Both the position numbers and the translations under genes were made by a program. Source: a virus. From it: a stretch of 60,043 bases of DNA. The stretch spans positions 1-60,043 of the IMG/VR virus record IMGVR_UViG_3300036818_000078. One strand, 5' to 3'. The notes under the pieces were generated by a model. It was not told the DNA's origin, did no database searches, and worked only from the letters and a program-made list of their open reading frames with translations. This document shows, piece by piece, positions 1 to 8,360 of the stretch (the stretch's first letter is position 1; every line of letters starts with the position of its first letter).

Positions 1-127
1 GGAGTTCCCTTGGCTATCCCCTTTAGTGACGACACATCTCCTGCTCTCAAGACGGCTATAGCGCAATTGTGGACATGGAGCAACTGGCAACAGAAGAAAG
101 CAGTTGAAGTTCGCTACGGAGCAGCAC
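1..127. repeat. Terminal direct repeat, left copy (assembly overlap of a circular genome)
   Basis: These 127 bases recur identically at 59917-60043. The portal reading frame continues without a break from the right copy into base 128, so the two ends are the same place on a circle. The exact odd length 127 is a usual assembler k-mer size, so I read it as an artefact of circular assembly rather than as physical phage termini. Confidence 0.9.
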
Positions 128-1317
128 TCGGGTCTGTGCTGGTGGAAGTCTCCGACGATTGGGAACGAGGCAAGGTGTGCTTAGAAGTCGTGTGGCCTGG
201 ACATGTGTGTGATCTCAAACTTGATAGTGCAGGAAACATCAAATCATATGCGATAGAGTACTACACCTATGAAGACAATGCAGGTCAGTACAGGTACAAG
301 AAGACAGTTGATCAGGACTATTTCAAGTATTTCAAGAATGATGAACCTTTTGACTACGGTGATGGGAGCGTGGTAGAAAATCCATACGGCTTCGTTCCCG
401 CTGTCTGGATTAAGCATAGCGATATGGGTGGCGACCATGGTGCTCCTGTCATATCCGGTTCTATGGGCAAAATGGACGAGCTGAACAACCTTGCATCACA
501 CGTGCATGATCAAATCCATAGGGTCATTGGCTCGCCTGTCATGATATCTACCTCAACAGCCATTGGGAAGAATATCTTTGATCGTGAGAAGCGCGGACCA
601 ACATCCGACTTTGCAGAACCCGCTGCTGACCAGGAGGGTTTGTTTATGCTTAGAGGCCCTGCCGATGCGAAGGTTGCATCTCTAGCAGGTAACCTTAATC
701 TTGCAGACGCTTTTACTCACATGCAGCAACTCGTCACAGAGATAGAAGGCGATCATCCTGAACTCTCGTTCTATCGTGAGTTGCGCACCATGTCGCAAGT
801 CACTGGACCTGGCGCAAATCGCATGATGGGAGACGTTGAGGGATTGATGCTAACAGCCCAGGCCGCGTATGATCAGCAGAATATCTCACTGTTTAGGATG
901 GCAGTAGCCGTTGCTGGTTTCCGTGCGAGCAGTGGTACATGGGGGCCACTCAACGATCAACAGAAGAAATTCTTACCGTTCAATCTCGACTCATACGAGC
1001 GTGGGGATCTTGAGATAGCAATCATGCCTCGTCCGCTTCTCACGTCAACGAAACTAGAGCGTGCTCAGGAAAATCTCGCCGTATGGACAGGAGTCGCTGC
1101 AGCAGTCAAGGCTGGCGTGCCTCTCGAACTTGTGCTTGTGGAAGAAGGGTGGACTGATGAGGAGATAGCCAAGCTTCAGCAGCTCAAACAGCAAGAGGCA
1201 GCGGACGCACAAGCGCAATTTGAGCAGCAGCAAAAGGTGATGGCACAAAATCAACCTCCTGCTCAAAATGGGAACAATGGACAGAATAACGGACAATTGC
1301 AAAATATAGGGGGATAG
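1..1317 (+). CDS. Portal protein, C-terminal part (gene continues from 59566 across the junction)
   Basis: The portal forms the dodecameric ring at the capsid vertex through which DNA is packaged and ejected and to which the tail joins. Joining 59566-59916 to 1-1317 gives one 555-residue reading frame, a normal length for SPP1 gp6-like portals. It lies directly after TerL and before scaffold and capsid genes, the standard order. The C-terminus is Gln/Asn-rich (about the last 45 residues), typical of the flexible portal tail. The apparent internal TTG start at base 10 is only the window edge and is not a real start. The assignment rests on size, order and overall character, not on a single catalytic motif. 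Confidence 0.85.
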   Translation, partial: GVPLAIPFSDDTSPALKTAIAQLWTWSNWQQKKAVEVRYGAALGSVLVEVSDDWERGKVCLEVVWPGHVCDLKLDSAGNIKSYAIEYYTYEDNAGQYRYKKTVDQDYFKYFKNDEPFDYGDGSVVENPYGFVPAVWIKHSDMGGDHGAPVISGSMGKMDELNNLASHVHDQIHRVIGSPVMISTSTAIGKNIFDREKRGPTSDFAEPAADQEGLFMLRGPADAKVASLAGNLNLADAFTHMQQLVTEIEGDHPELSFYRELRTMSQVTGPGANRMMGDVEGLMLTAQAAYDQQNISLFRMAVAVAGFRASSGTWGPLNDQQKKFLPFNLDSYERGDLEIAIMPRPLLTSTKLERAQENLAVWTGVAAAVKAGVPLELVLVEEGWTDEEIAKLQQLKQQEAADAQAQFEQQQKVMAQNQPPAQNGNNGQNNGQLQNIGG

Positions 1318-1320
1318 AGC

Positions 1321-1593
1321 ATGTCTAATGTACAAGCGTATATAGCCACAATAGAAGGTGGAAGCTTTGGGTTACGTGACTTTCGCGATGAAATGCCTGG
1401 AGTGTGGTTTGGTGTCAAGTATGGGCAATCTGACGGCTTTGGAGCTTTGATAGCAATCACATGGGATGAGGTTGAAGACTTCATGGTTCAAAACAAGGTT
1501 AATGACATCAGGGATCTAAATGGTCAAAAATGCATTATAGTTGATGAAGGTGGATTAGTACGTTTTATTAGCCTGTTTCGCCCGAAAGGATAG
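1321..1593 (+). CDS. Small hypothetical protein between portal and scaffold
   Basis: This is a 90-residue acidic protein starting 3 bases after the portal stop, inside the head operon. I do not recognise a family. It contains the stretch ITWDEVEDFM, which recalls the short acidic helices at the C-termini of the next two proteins. It is expected to be co-translated with the portal. Possible roles are a minor head component or an assembly factor, but nothing in the sequence decides this. Confidence 0.7.
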   Translation: MSNVQAYIATIEGGSFGLRDFRDEMPGVWFGVKYGQSDGFGALIAITWDEVEDFMVQNKVNDIRDLNGQKCIIVDEGGLVRFISLFRPKG

Positions 1594-1596
1594 AAC

Positions 1597-1914
1597 ATGA
1601 TAGTAAAAATGTGCAAAGGCTGGGTAAAAATTGGAGAGACTCTTTATCCAATAGACATAGATGATTTGGATATAGGGGTAGCGCATATAACCTATAACGT
1701 TGATATGCCACCTAACACAACAGTCACTATTGATCCACAAGAGTTGTATAGACTTACAGCGCATGCAAATTATGTGGCACCTGAATACATGTACAAAGCA
1801 CCACCATTAGACCCAGGACCTCCTGAGATGAGCGACAATGATGCATTTGACCTTATGGTCAGCATTAGAGAGGAGAGGCCATGGCAAATCCTACGGGACG
1901 ACGGCTCCGCATAA
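1597..1914 (+). CDS. Small hypothetical protein, paralogue of the next gene
   Basis: 105 residues, starting 3 bases after the previous stop. Residues near 88-94 read DLMVSIREER and closely match EIMDSIRKER at the end of the following protein; both also carry a middle segment with the pattern VTxxxxTID. The last 11 residues run past this shared end and overlap the start of the next gene, as if a stop was lost or a duplication fused the end. Function unknown; position suggests a minor head role. Confidence 0.7.
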   Translation: MIVKMCKGWVKIGETLYPIDIDDLDIGVAHITYNVDMPPNTTVTIDPQELYRLTAHANYVAPEYMYKAPPLDPGPPEMSDNDAFDLMVSIREERPWQILRDDGSA

Positions 1915-2186
1915 GCAGCAAGAGGCCGGATTCAGCAGTGAGTTGGGACGTTTTCCTGACCGATGCTGAAACAGGGGAGCCCATTGACGGTGTTACGCGT
2001 ATAGTTCTCACAATAGATGCAGGACAGAATCTCAACGAAGCATTGGTGACATATTGCGAGATTGAGGGTGGATCTGTATTGTGTGAAGATGGAGAGCCTG
2101 TAAAATTCTCAACAAAAGCTGAAAATGTTGAGATAGACGATTTGACAGCATTCGAGATCATGGACAGCATTAGAAAGGAGAGATAA
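1881..2186 (+). CDS. Small hypothetical protein, paralogue of the preceding gene
   Basis: 101 residues. Its ATG lies inside the end of the preceding gene (34-base overlap) and is preceded by GAGAGGAGAGG, which doubles as codons for the IREER end of the neighbour. C-terminus EIMDSIRKER matches the neighbour, supporting a tandem duplication. No recognised domain. Confidence 0.7.
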   Translation: MANPTGRRLRISSKRPDSAVSWDVFLTDAETGEPIDGVTRIVLTIDAGQNLNEALVTYCEIEGGSVLCEDGEPVKFSTKAENVEIDDLTAFEIMDSIRKER

Positions 2187-2255
2187 CCCCTACCAATCTC
2201 ATGCATATCATCATCAGTACAACCTATTGACAAACAGTTGAAAGGACGTTAGACT

Positions 2256-2870
2256 ATGACTATACCTCAGAATACCAATCCAAATCCCCAGGCGGGAAAT
2301 GGAACGGACCCTCAGCCCCAGGCGGGCAACTCGACACCCCGGGCGGGTAACGAGCCTCAAACTACTGTTTCACTTACTATTGCTGAAGATTTGCAACGAC
2401 AAATAGCTGAATTGCGAGCTGAGAATGCAAAGCACCGCAATAAGGCGAAAGAGCAAGAGCAAGCAGCACAGGCCGCTGAACAACAACGTTTGCGAGAACA
2501 AGGTGAATTCAAACAACTTGCAGAACAATCATCGGCACGTGTGAAAGAGCTAGAGCCTGTACAGGAACGCTATACAGCACTCTCAGGACTTCTTGCAGAC
2601 CAGATCAAGGCCCAAATCAAGGACTGGCCGAAGGAAGTCAGGGATTTGCTCCCAGGTGATGACACACCTATAGAGGTTCGCTACTCTCAGGTTCAAAAGC
2701 TTCAAACTCTTGCGACTCAATTGGCAAGCCAAGCTCAGCAACAGCAACGTGCAAGTCTTCCTGGCAACAAACCAGGGCCGCAACCTAACCAGAACAACGA
2801 GCAAACGCGAGAACAGCAAATCAACGACTATCGCGTAAGGCGTAGGCAAACAGGTTCTTACAACCTGTAG
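2256..2870 (+). CDS. Capsid scaffolding protein
   Basis: Scaffolding proteins template procapsid assembly and leave before or during DNA packaging. This 204-residue protein sits between portal and decoration/capsid genes, has a disordered N-terminus with three repeats of (Q/R)AGN, a long charged coiled coil (about residues 45-110) rich in Gln, Glu and Lys, a low-complexity QQQQ linker and a short basic C-terminal segment (RVRRRQTGSYNL). A basic C-terminal helix that binds the coat protein is the classic scaffold feature. ATG follows AAAGGACG. No protease motif is visible. Confidence 0.8.
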   Translation: MTIPQNTNPNPQAGNGTDPQPQAGNSTPRAGNEPQTTVSLTIAEDLQRQIAELRAENAKHRNKAKEQEQAAQAAEQQRLREQGEFKQLAEQSSARVKELEPVQERYTALSGLLADQIKAQIKDWPKEVRDLLPGDDTPIEVRYSQVQKLQTLATQLASQAQQQQRASLPGNKPGPQPNQNNEQTREQQINDYRVRRRQTGSYNL

Positions 2871-2934
2871 TAACAATTTAGTGTGTTTATCTTTTTGACC
2901 GCTCTTTACAAGCGGGGAAGGATGATACAAGCAT

Positions 2935-3333
2935 ATGGCTGCAATAAGCAAGGTGGGAAATCCTTCCTTAGCTTCCATGAATTTAGACCCAGGCGCCCAA
3001 AAGCTTCCTGCATTGATTGCTGGAGAGGCGCTTGCGGCTGGTGATGCGTGCTATGTCAAGTCTGACGGCTTGGTATGGCGTGCCATCGGTACAGCGGCCA
3101 ACGCAGCGGCAAAAGTGCGTGGCTTTGCCCCTACCCTCATCAACGTTGGTGAACCTGTCTCCCTCATTTTCAACGTTTCCATGAACTACGGCTCCGGTCT
3201 TACCCCCGGTATTGACGTTTTTCTTGGTGCTGCAGCGGGCGGTCTTGATACCGCAGCGACCACAGGTGGAACCGCTCCTATCGGATTTGCAGAAGACGCA
3301 ACACGTCTTTATCTTTTCCAGAGTAGATATTAA
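2935..3333 (+). CDS. Capsid decoration (cement) protein
   Basis: 132 residues, Ala/Gly-rich and beta-prone, immediately upstream of the major capsid gene. The segment GEALAAGDACYVKSDG followed by a small beta barrel resembles the DUF2190-type capsid stabilising proteins that trimerise on the capsid surface. There is no signal or membrane segment. Its start is preceded by GGGGAAGGATG, about 15 bases upstream, a slightly long spacing. Family assignment is by pattern and position. Confidence 0.75.
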   Translation: MAAISKVGNPSLASMNLDPGAQKLPALIAGEALAAGDACYVKSDGLVWRAIGTAANAAAKVRGFAPTLINVGEPVSLIFNVSMNYGSGLTPGIDVFLGAAAGGLDTAATTGGTAPIGFAEDATRLYLFQSRY

Positions 3334-3347
3334 AGGAGATATAGATC

Positions 3348-4406
3348 ATGGGTTTTGGTACCAATACCTCCTTTGATACGCTAGCGTTTGCTCGCAACAC
3401 AACGGTAGCGCAATTTGGAGAAGACAGAGCATTCGACGCGATAGAAATGGCATTTGAAGCGCATAATCAGCAGATGAATGAGATGCTCGAAGAGCTATCT
3501 GAGCCAACAACCGATCAAATTAGGGCCTATGGTGGCCCGGACACCATGGCGATGGAAGAGCTAGATGAGCATGGCACGCCAGAAGCTCAGAAGATTTCTG
3601 CAGGTGTGACGGTTGGGTTTCCGTGTCGATACTACGGCATCGGATTGCAGTGGACTAGGCTGTACTTCCGTTCTGCCATGGCTAACGAGCTTGCAGCCCA
3701 AGCAACGGCCGCTATGGATGCGGATAACAAGATGGTTAAGAGGGACTTGGCAAGGGCCGTTTTCACCCCTACCAACTACAACTTCATTGACCGCTTGCAT
3801 CCGAAGAAACTGACCTTGCCAGTCAAGGCCCTCATCAATGCGGACAGCTCAGCTATCCCGCTTGCTCCTGATGGAGCGTCATTCAACGCGGCCACACATA
3901 CCCATTATTTGGGTACATCATCCTTTGCTGCAGCCGACTTGATAGCAGGCATATCCACCGTCAATGAGCACTTTCTTTCAGGCAAGATCCAAATCTTCAT
4001 CAACATTGCGCAAGAGTCAGCAGTACGTGCATTTTCAGGGTTTACCGCAAGGCTTCCTGTCACTGTTATCGGGGCTATCACTGCTCAGCAGACGGTTGCA
4101 GAGTTGGATGTCTGGAATGTAACCAATCGCTGTATCGGTGACTTCAATGGGGTAGAGATATGGATCAAGCCATGGATACCAGCGAACTATGTACTGTTCC
4201 TGCACAGTGGTACAGGTGACAAGGTTCTGGTAAGGCGCTCGATCACTGGTGAAAATAGTGACCTCCAGTTACTTTTCGACCTTGAAGAGTATCCATTGCG
4301 CTCTAAGGCCATGGCCCGCGAGTTCGGCTTTGGAGTATGGAACCGTGTAGCTGCAGCTTGTCTTCTAACGAATAACGCTACTTACTCCGCTCCGACTATC
4401 AACTGA
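3348..4406 (+). CDS. Major capsid protein (HK97 fold)
   Basis: 352 residues, the size of HK97-type coat proteins without a long delta domain. It follows the decoration gene by 14 bases, with AAAGGAG before the ATG. The N-terminus is helical and acidic, followed by a long mixed alpha/beta region and the C-terminal segment with ITGENSDLQLLFDLEEYPL, like the beta strand of the P domain in this family. It is the only gene in the head cluster with the size and position of a coat protein. Expected to be the most abundant virion protein. Confidence 0.85.
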   Translation: MGFGTNTSFDTLAFARNTTVAQFGEDRAFDAIEMAFEAHNQQMNEMLEELSEPTTDQIRAYGGPDTMAMEELDEHGTPEAQKISAGVTVGFPCRYYGIGLQWTRLYFRSAMANELAAQATAAMDADNKMVKRDLARAVFTPTNYNFIDRLHPKKLTLPVKALINADSSAIPLAPDGASFNAATHTHYLGTSSFAAADLIAGISTVNEHFLSGKIQIFINIAQESAVRAFSGFTARLPVTVIGAITAQQTVAELDVWNVTNRCIGDFNGVEIWIKPWIPANYVLFLHSGTGDKVLVRRSITGENSDLQLLFDLEEYPLRSKAMAREFGFGVWNRVAAACLLTNNATYSAPTIN

Positions 4407-4418
4407 TGAGGTGATGTG

Positions 4419-4748
4419 ATGACAAAGAAAGATGACGACACTCAGCAGCCTAATCCACCTTTGGGAGGGACGGATCAAGCACCTACTCCCTCTGCAGAAG
4501 GGGAAGAGCAGCCACAGAACACCGCTGGTTTCCAAGTGGGGGAATTTGGAGAGCATCCAACGACAAGTGATCATCGGACCCTTGTTGATGCTCTTAAAGA
4601 GGCTTTCACAAAGGACATGGGTCCGATAATTCCCAAGATCGGTATGGATGAAACTATACCGAACGGGAAATATATCGTGCGTGGTCAGCTTGTGAACGCG
4701 CACGGCGAGCCTATCGATGAAAAAGGCAACAAGCTCAAAAAGGACTGA
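4419..4748 (+). CDS. Hypothetical head-region protein with disordered N-terminus
   Basis: 109 residues. A GTG at 4416 is in frame, but GAGGTG at 4408-4413 places the ribosome best on the ATG at 4419. The first 45 residues are Pro/Gln/Glu-rich and likely disordered; the rest contains KYIVRGQLVNAHGEPID, a small beta unit. Located between capsid and connector genes; possible minor head protein or head-completion accessory. Function not recognised. Confidence 0.65.
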   Translation: MTKKDDDTQQPNPPLGGTDQAPTPSAEGEEQPQNTAGFQVGEFGEHPTTSDHRTLVDALKEAFTKDMGPIIPKIGMDETIPNGKYIVRGQLVNAHGEPIDEKGNKLKKD

Positions 4749-4750
4749 TT

Positions 4751-5188
4751 GTGGATAGAACCGCAGCTAACGCGCTTTTAAATCAACAATATAGAGAGTT
4801 GACTGTAGATGCTAAGTTCACATCTCAAAACATAACAGATGCGTACTCAGCGGCTATTGACATGTCTTTGAGGCAACTTGGCTATCAGGAAAGCGATCTA
4901 GCGACTGCTGATGTTATTCAGTCAAATGTGCTCAAGTACATTGCACTGCTCAACTACTACGCTCTCAAGCGGTTCTCTACTCTGCTCTCGATCAAGTTCG
5001 ATGTGAAAGCTGGCAGTGGCGCTGTAGAGGCTGCTCGTTCACAAGCATTCAAAATGGTAGCAACCCTTATGGAGCAAGCTGCAGAGGAGTTGACACAATA
5101 CGGCATCTTTGTAGGCAGCTCGCAAGGCTTCCAAATCGGGACTATGACGCTCGACTTCCAAGAGCCTAGTGTATTGAGTGAGTTTTAG
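4751..5188 (+). CDS. Head-tail connector (adaptor) protein
   Basis: 145 residues, mostly helical, starting with GTG two bases after the previous stop. The helical bundle pattern (YSAAIDMSLRQLGY, then a long helix with LNYYALKRFSTLL) fits the gp15/gp6-type adaptor that forms the first connector ring under the portal. It is the first of four connector-size genes in the canonical order adaptor, stopper, neck, tail terminator. Confidence 0.65.
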   Translation: MDRTAANALLNQQYRELTVDAKFTSQNITDAYSAAIDMSLRQLGYQESDLATADVIQSNVLKYIALLNYYALKRFSTLLSIKFDVKAGSGAVEAARSQAFKMVATLMEQAAEELTQYGIFVGSSQGFQIGTMTLDFQEPSVLSEF

Positions 5189-5196
5189 AGGTGAGT

Positions 5197-5481
5197 ATGG
5201 CAGATCAAGTACCAAGTGTGGGAAAAGTTGTTCACTATGTGATGTCTGATGGGAGATATCCAGGGGAGCATAGACCAGCGATTATTGTCAAAGTCTGGGA
5301 TACAGATCCTAAGCCTGACTCTCTAGTGCAGCTCCAAGTCTTCACAGACGGGCCAAATGACTACTTGATAGATGTTCCTGGTCATAACGGAGTTGCATGG
5401 CGTACATCGGTTCACCATGACGAAACAGAAAAGAAGCCTGCTACTTGGCATTGGCCCGAGTATGTCCCTGCTAAGGAATAA
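5197..5481 (+). CDS. Conserved phage protein of unknown function
   Basis: 94 residues. The ATG at 5197 has AGAGG five bases upstream and is preferred to the in-frame GTG at 5191. The pattern GKVVHYVMSDGRYPGEHRP, then VQLQVFTDG, then WRTSVHHDE and TWHWPE is one I recognise from many phage proteins of unknown role, typically found among structural genes. It looks like a small beta-barrel fold. No catalytic motif is evident. Confidence 0.7.
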   Translation: MADQVPSVGKVVHYVMSDGRYPGEHRPAIIVKVWDTDPKPDSLVQLQVFTDGPNDYLIDVPGHNGVAWRTSVHHDETEKKPATWHWPEYVPAKE

Positions 5482-5484
5482 AGC

Positions 5485-5850
5485 ATGCCAATTTTTACAC
5501 CAGACGATATGCAGACCTTTGCGGATATCGTCACTGATCTCGCAATGGATAAGCCCTGCACAATAACGAGAACTCCTGAGACCGATGGCCCGTACGGGAC
5601 GCAGGCAGGCACTCCTATTGTCGTCATTGAGACGGTTTGTCTGATGAAAATGTTGCCTACTCCTTTCTTACTGCAAACTCACGATGACAAGCTGGGAGTG
5701 ATTGCCAAATGGACTCTGGGCTTTCCTTTGGGGACCAACCCATTAGAGGGTGATGTGGTCAATGTCGAGGGGCAAAGGGTGCTGATATCGCTTGTGAAGG
5801 AAGAGTCCTTTGCTGTCATGGATGAAGTCCTTGCAAGTGAGGTGGAATGA
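5485..5850 (+). CDS. Head closure / stopper-like connector
   Basis: 121 residues, beta-rich. In SPP1-type connectors the second small protein after the capsid is the stopper that closes the channel after packaging. Size, beta content (GDVVNVEGQRVLISLVKEES) and position fit. The stop overlaps the start of the next gene (ATGA at 5847-5850), implying translational coupling. Confidence 0.55.
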   Translation: MPIFTPDDMQTFADIVTDLAMDKPCTITRTPETDGPYGTQAGTPIVVIETVCLMKMLPTPFLLQTHDDKLGVIAKWTLGFPLGTNPLEGDVVNVEGQRVLISLVKEESFAVMDEVLASEVE

Positions 5851-6251
5851 TGGCCGACGAATGGAACAATTGGTTAAGAGTTGCTGAAGCCATGACACCA
5901 GCATGTAGGGAAGCTGTCACTAATACGGCAAAAGCAGGCGAGATACACGTCAAAGCGCAAATTGTGATGAATGGGCAGGTACTCACAGGCAACATGCTCA
6001 AAAGCGTGTATTCAAGCACACCAGACGGGAGCACGTACCAAGATGTTGATAGAGGATTGCCTGAAATCACACCTGAGAACGAAACAGAGGCAATTCTAGC
6101 GGTATCAGCAGATTATTCTGTGTTTCCCAATTATGGGACTACTCATCAGTCTGCAAAACCGTTCTGGGAGCCAGGACTAGACCAGATGGCTGGTGATTTT
6201 GAGACTCAAATGGGGATAGTAGCTCAAAAGCTAGAAGATGCAGGAAGATAA
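5847..6251 (+). CDS. Neck / tail-completion protein, HK97 gp10-like
   Basis: 134 residues (ATG at 5847 or 5850; GAGGTGGA lies upstream of both). The C-terminal pattern YSVFPNYGTTHQSAKPFWEP matches the HK97 gp10-type signature (Y..Y.E.GT....P.PFl.PA). These proteins bridge the connector and the tail terminator in siphophages. It lies at the expected place before the tail terminator. Confidence 0.75.
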   Translation: MMADEWNNWLRVAEAMTPACREAVTNTAKAGEIHVKAQIVMNGQVLTGNMLKSVYSSTPDGSTYQDVDRGLPEITPENETEAILAVSADYSVFPNYGTTHQSAKPFWEPGLDQMAGDFETQMGIVAQKLEDAGR

Positions 6252-6689
6252 ATGAGTGTAGCAGAGGCGGCTTTAGGTCTTTCGTTCTTTCTCACGACGC
6301 TTGAAGCTGACTCAACGCTCACCAGTCTTTCGCCGGGTGGGATCAGAGTAGGGGCTATGCCAATAAGGTCAACTTATCCTGGCACGGTCATTGCATTCCA
6401 GAGTGGACTTGATGTGATTTATGTAAATGCCAGAAGATCATCAGTGAACGCACTCTATCAGGTAAAAGCAGTCGGAAAGATGGATGATCGGCAGGCGGTA
6501 GTGGACTTGGCAAGCCAAATTGACATTGATCTAGGAGGTGACCAAGGGCTCAAGAATGTCTTCATCCCAAATGGGTACATAGGCTCTTGCTACAGGGAAT
6601 CGCCACTACTCTTGATCGATACTGACAAATCAGGTGTGCAATTCATGCATTTAGGTGGATTATATAGAGTTAGAATACAGCAAAGGTAA
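6252..6689 (+). CDS. Tail terminator (tail completion) protein
   Basis: 145 residues, starting immediately after the previous stop. Alpha/beta pattern with a C-terminal strand (GLYRVRIQQR) and location just before the major tail protein match DUF3168-like tail terminators, which cap the tube at the head-proximal end. Assignment is positional with a fitting size. Confidence 0.65.
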   Translation: MSVAEAALGLSFFLTTLEADSTLTSLSPGGIRVGAMPIRSTYPGTVIAFQSGLDVIYVNARRSSVNALYQVKAVGKMDDRQAVVDLASQIDIDLGGDQGLKNVFIPNGYIGSCYRESPLLLIDTDKSGVQFMHLGGLYRVRIQQR

Positions 6690-6698
6690 GGTGACCAA

Positions 6699-7985
6699 AT
6701 GAGCTTTACACCGGAACCAAGCACCATAGGAGTTACAAATCAGGTAGGGGTTGAAGTAACGCCAGGGACGGCAGTTCCGGCGAACAAGCGTATCGACAAC
6801 ATCTTGTATAAGTTCGGGCCTAAAGGCGATTTCAAGAAGACAGCAGGCACAGGGCGCAAGTATCCTAGTGTACAGCAATTAAATGCTGAATGGGTGGAAG
6901 GCTCGTTTACTGGCAGCATGGACTACAATAGCATGCTCTACCCATTTACAGGTGCCATGGGAGTGACCACGCCAGTTGCTCACGGCGCGTCAGCAACTGC
7001 CAAGGACTGGATCATCGATGCGAGCTTGTCAGGAGCAAAGCAGCCACAGACTCTCTCATTTGAGCAAGGCGATCCGGCGATCAGGGCTCACAAATTCGCG
7101 TATGGCCTTACCAGAAAGATCGGTTACAAGCTCGATAGGCAGACTGACGCCTCTATTTCTGGTGATATCCTTGCACAGATCGTCACCGATGGTATCACGA
7201 TGACAGGCAGCCCAACGGCTGTGGCGCTCTCTCCAATCGTTGGCCAGCACTTCAATTTCTATCTTGATCCAACATTTGGCGCTCTTGGCACAACCCAGCT
7301 TTTGAAGGTGCTCAAAGCTGAATTCAACATGGATACTATCTATGGTCCTGCATGGTACCTCAACCGCTCTCTTTCCTCATATTCTGCTCATGTTGATCTT
7401 AACCCGAACTCTACATTCAAGTTTATGGTAGCGGCCGACGCCACTGGCATGGCCCTGCTCAATACGATGAGAGATGGCACGACACGGTTTGTACGAGTTG
7501 AGGCGCAAGGTCCTGTTATTGACAACAACCAGACGGTGACGATTGGAGGCGGTGCAACCACGGGTAACTTTACCCTCTCGTACAAAGGGCAGACCACCGC
7601 AAACATTCCTTATTCAGTCGGTCTTACTGCTGCTACGGTTCAAACTGCTTACCAGCTTCTATCAACCGTATTGACTGGTTGTACAGTTTCAGGTCCGAAT
7701 GGCGGGCCATATGTTTTCACGTATGTAGGGGCTCTTGCTACCGATACAACAGCCATGACCGCTACAAATGTCAGCTTGACGGGTGGCACACCAACAATTG
7801 TCGTTACCCAGACGCAAGCCTACTTACGGTTCGCACACGACATGGCACTGAAGATAGGACAACCATCCGAATGGCAGGACGACAACGGCGTGTATGCCAT
7901 TGAATGGGACTGCGACATCTTTGAGGATAGCGGCTGGGGCCATGCACACCAGGTGACTCTTACCAACCTTATCACGGCTCTTTAG
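6699..7985 (+). CDS. Major tail tube protein with inserted surface domain
   Basis: 428 residues. The first about 265 residues and the last about 60 (LRFAHDMALKIGQPSEWQDD to the end) form a phage tail tube domain of the Phage_tube_2 type. Between them, about residues 268-367, sits a separate beta domain with the motif GNFTLSYKGQTTANIPY, then GGPYVFTYVGAL and LTGGTPTIVVTQ. This module is known as a repeated decoration-type domain in virion proteins; inserted here it would project from the tube at every hexameric ring. Located directly before the chaperone pair and tape measure. Confidence 0.85.
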   Translation: MSFTPEPSTIGVTNQVGVEVTPGTAVPANKRIDNILYKFGPKGDFKKTAGTGRKYPSVQQLNAEWVEGSFTGSMDYNSMLYPFTGAMGVTTPVAHGASATAKDWIIDASLSGAKQPQTLSFEQGDPAIRAHKFAYGLTRKIGYKLDRQTDASISGDILAQIVTDGITMTGSPTAVALSPIVGQHFNFYLDPTFGALGTTQLLKVLKAEFNMDTIYGPAWYLNRSLSSYSAHVDLNPNSTFKFMVAADATGMALLNTMRDGTTRFVRVEAQGPVIDNNQTVTIGGGATTGNFTLSYKGQTTANIPYSVGLTAATVQTAYQLLSTVLTGCTVSGPNGGPYVFTYVGALATDTTAMTATNVSLTGGTPTIVVTQTQAYLRFAHDMALKIGQPSEWQDDNGVYAIEWDCDIFEDSGWGHAHQVTLTNLITAL

Positions 7986-7994
7986 GACGGAATT

Positions 7995-8360
7995 ATGCCA
8001 ATCAAACTATCACAGCTCGCAGCGAAAGCGGCTCCGCTCACTCTATGGTTCGATAACGACCCTCTAGAACTTGAGTACTACCCAAACAAAATCACCGATG
8101 AGATGATTATGGGATGGAACGAGGCAAAAGCGAAAGGCGAGCGTGGTACTGCTGAATACGTGCAAGAGAATAACGAGACGTTTCTCAGTTTCATCAAGTC
8201 TTGGGATTTACTTGAAGATGACGATATCACCACAGTACCGCTCATACCTGAAAGAATGATAAGTGTACCTGTTAGCATCAAGGGATACATCCTAGATGCC
8301 ATCATGGGAGAGATCCAATCGGGGGAAGCGGGCAAGCCCAAGATCAAGAAGAGAAAATAA
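7995..8360 (+). CDS. Tail assembly chaperone (gpG-like)
   Basis: 121 residues with a basic lysine-rich C-terminus (KPKIKKRK). In siphophages the G-type chaperone lies between tube and tape measure genes and binds the tape measure during tail assembly. The gene ends AGA AAA TAA TG, where the stop overlaps the start of the next gene by one base; the AAAA run also allows a -1 slip into the next frame (see findings). Confidence 0.75.
   Translation: MPIKLSQLAAKAAPLTLWFDNDPLELEYYPNKITDEMIMGWNEAKAKGERGTAEYVQENNETFLSFIKSWDLLEDDDITTVPLIPERMISVPVSIKGYILDAIMGEIQSGEAGKPKIKKRK

Noticed and set aside
10-1317. Portal start at the TTG at base 10
   Set aside because: The frame is continuous with the ATG at 59566 through the circular junction.
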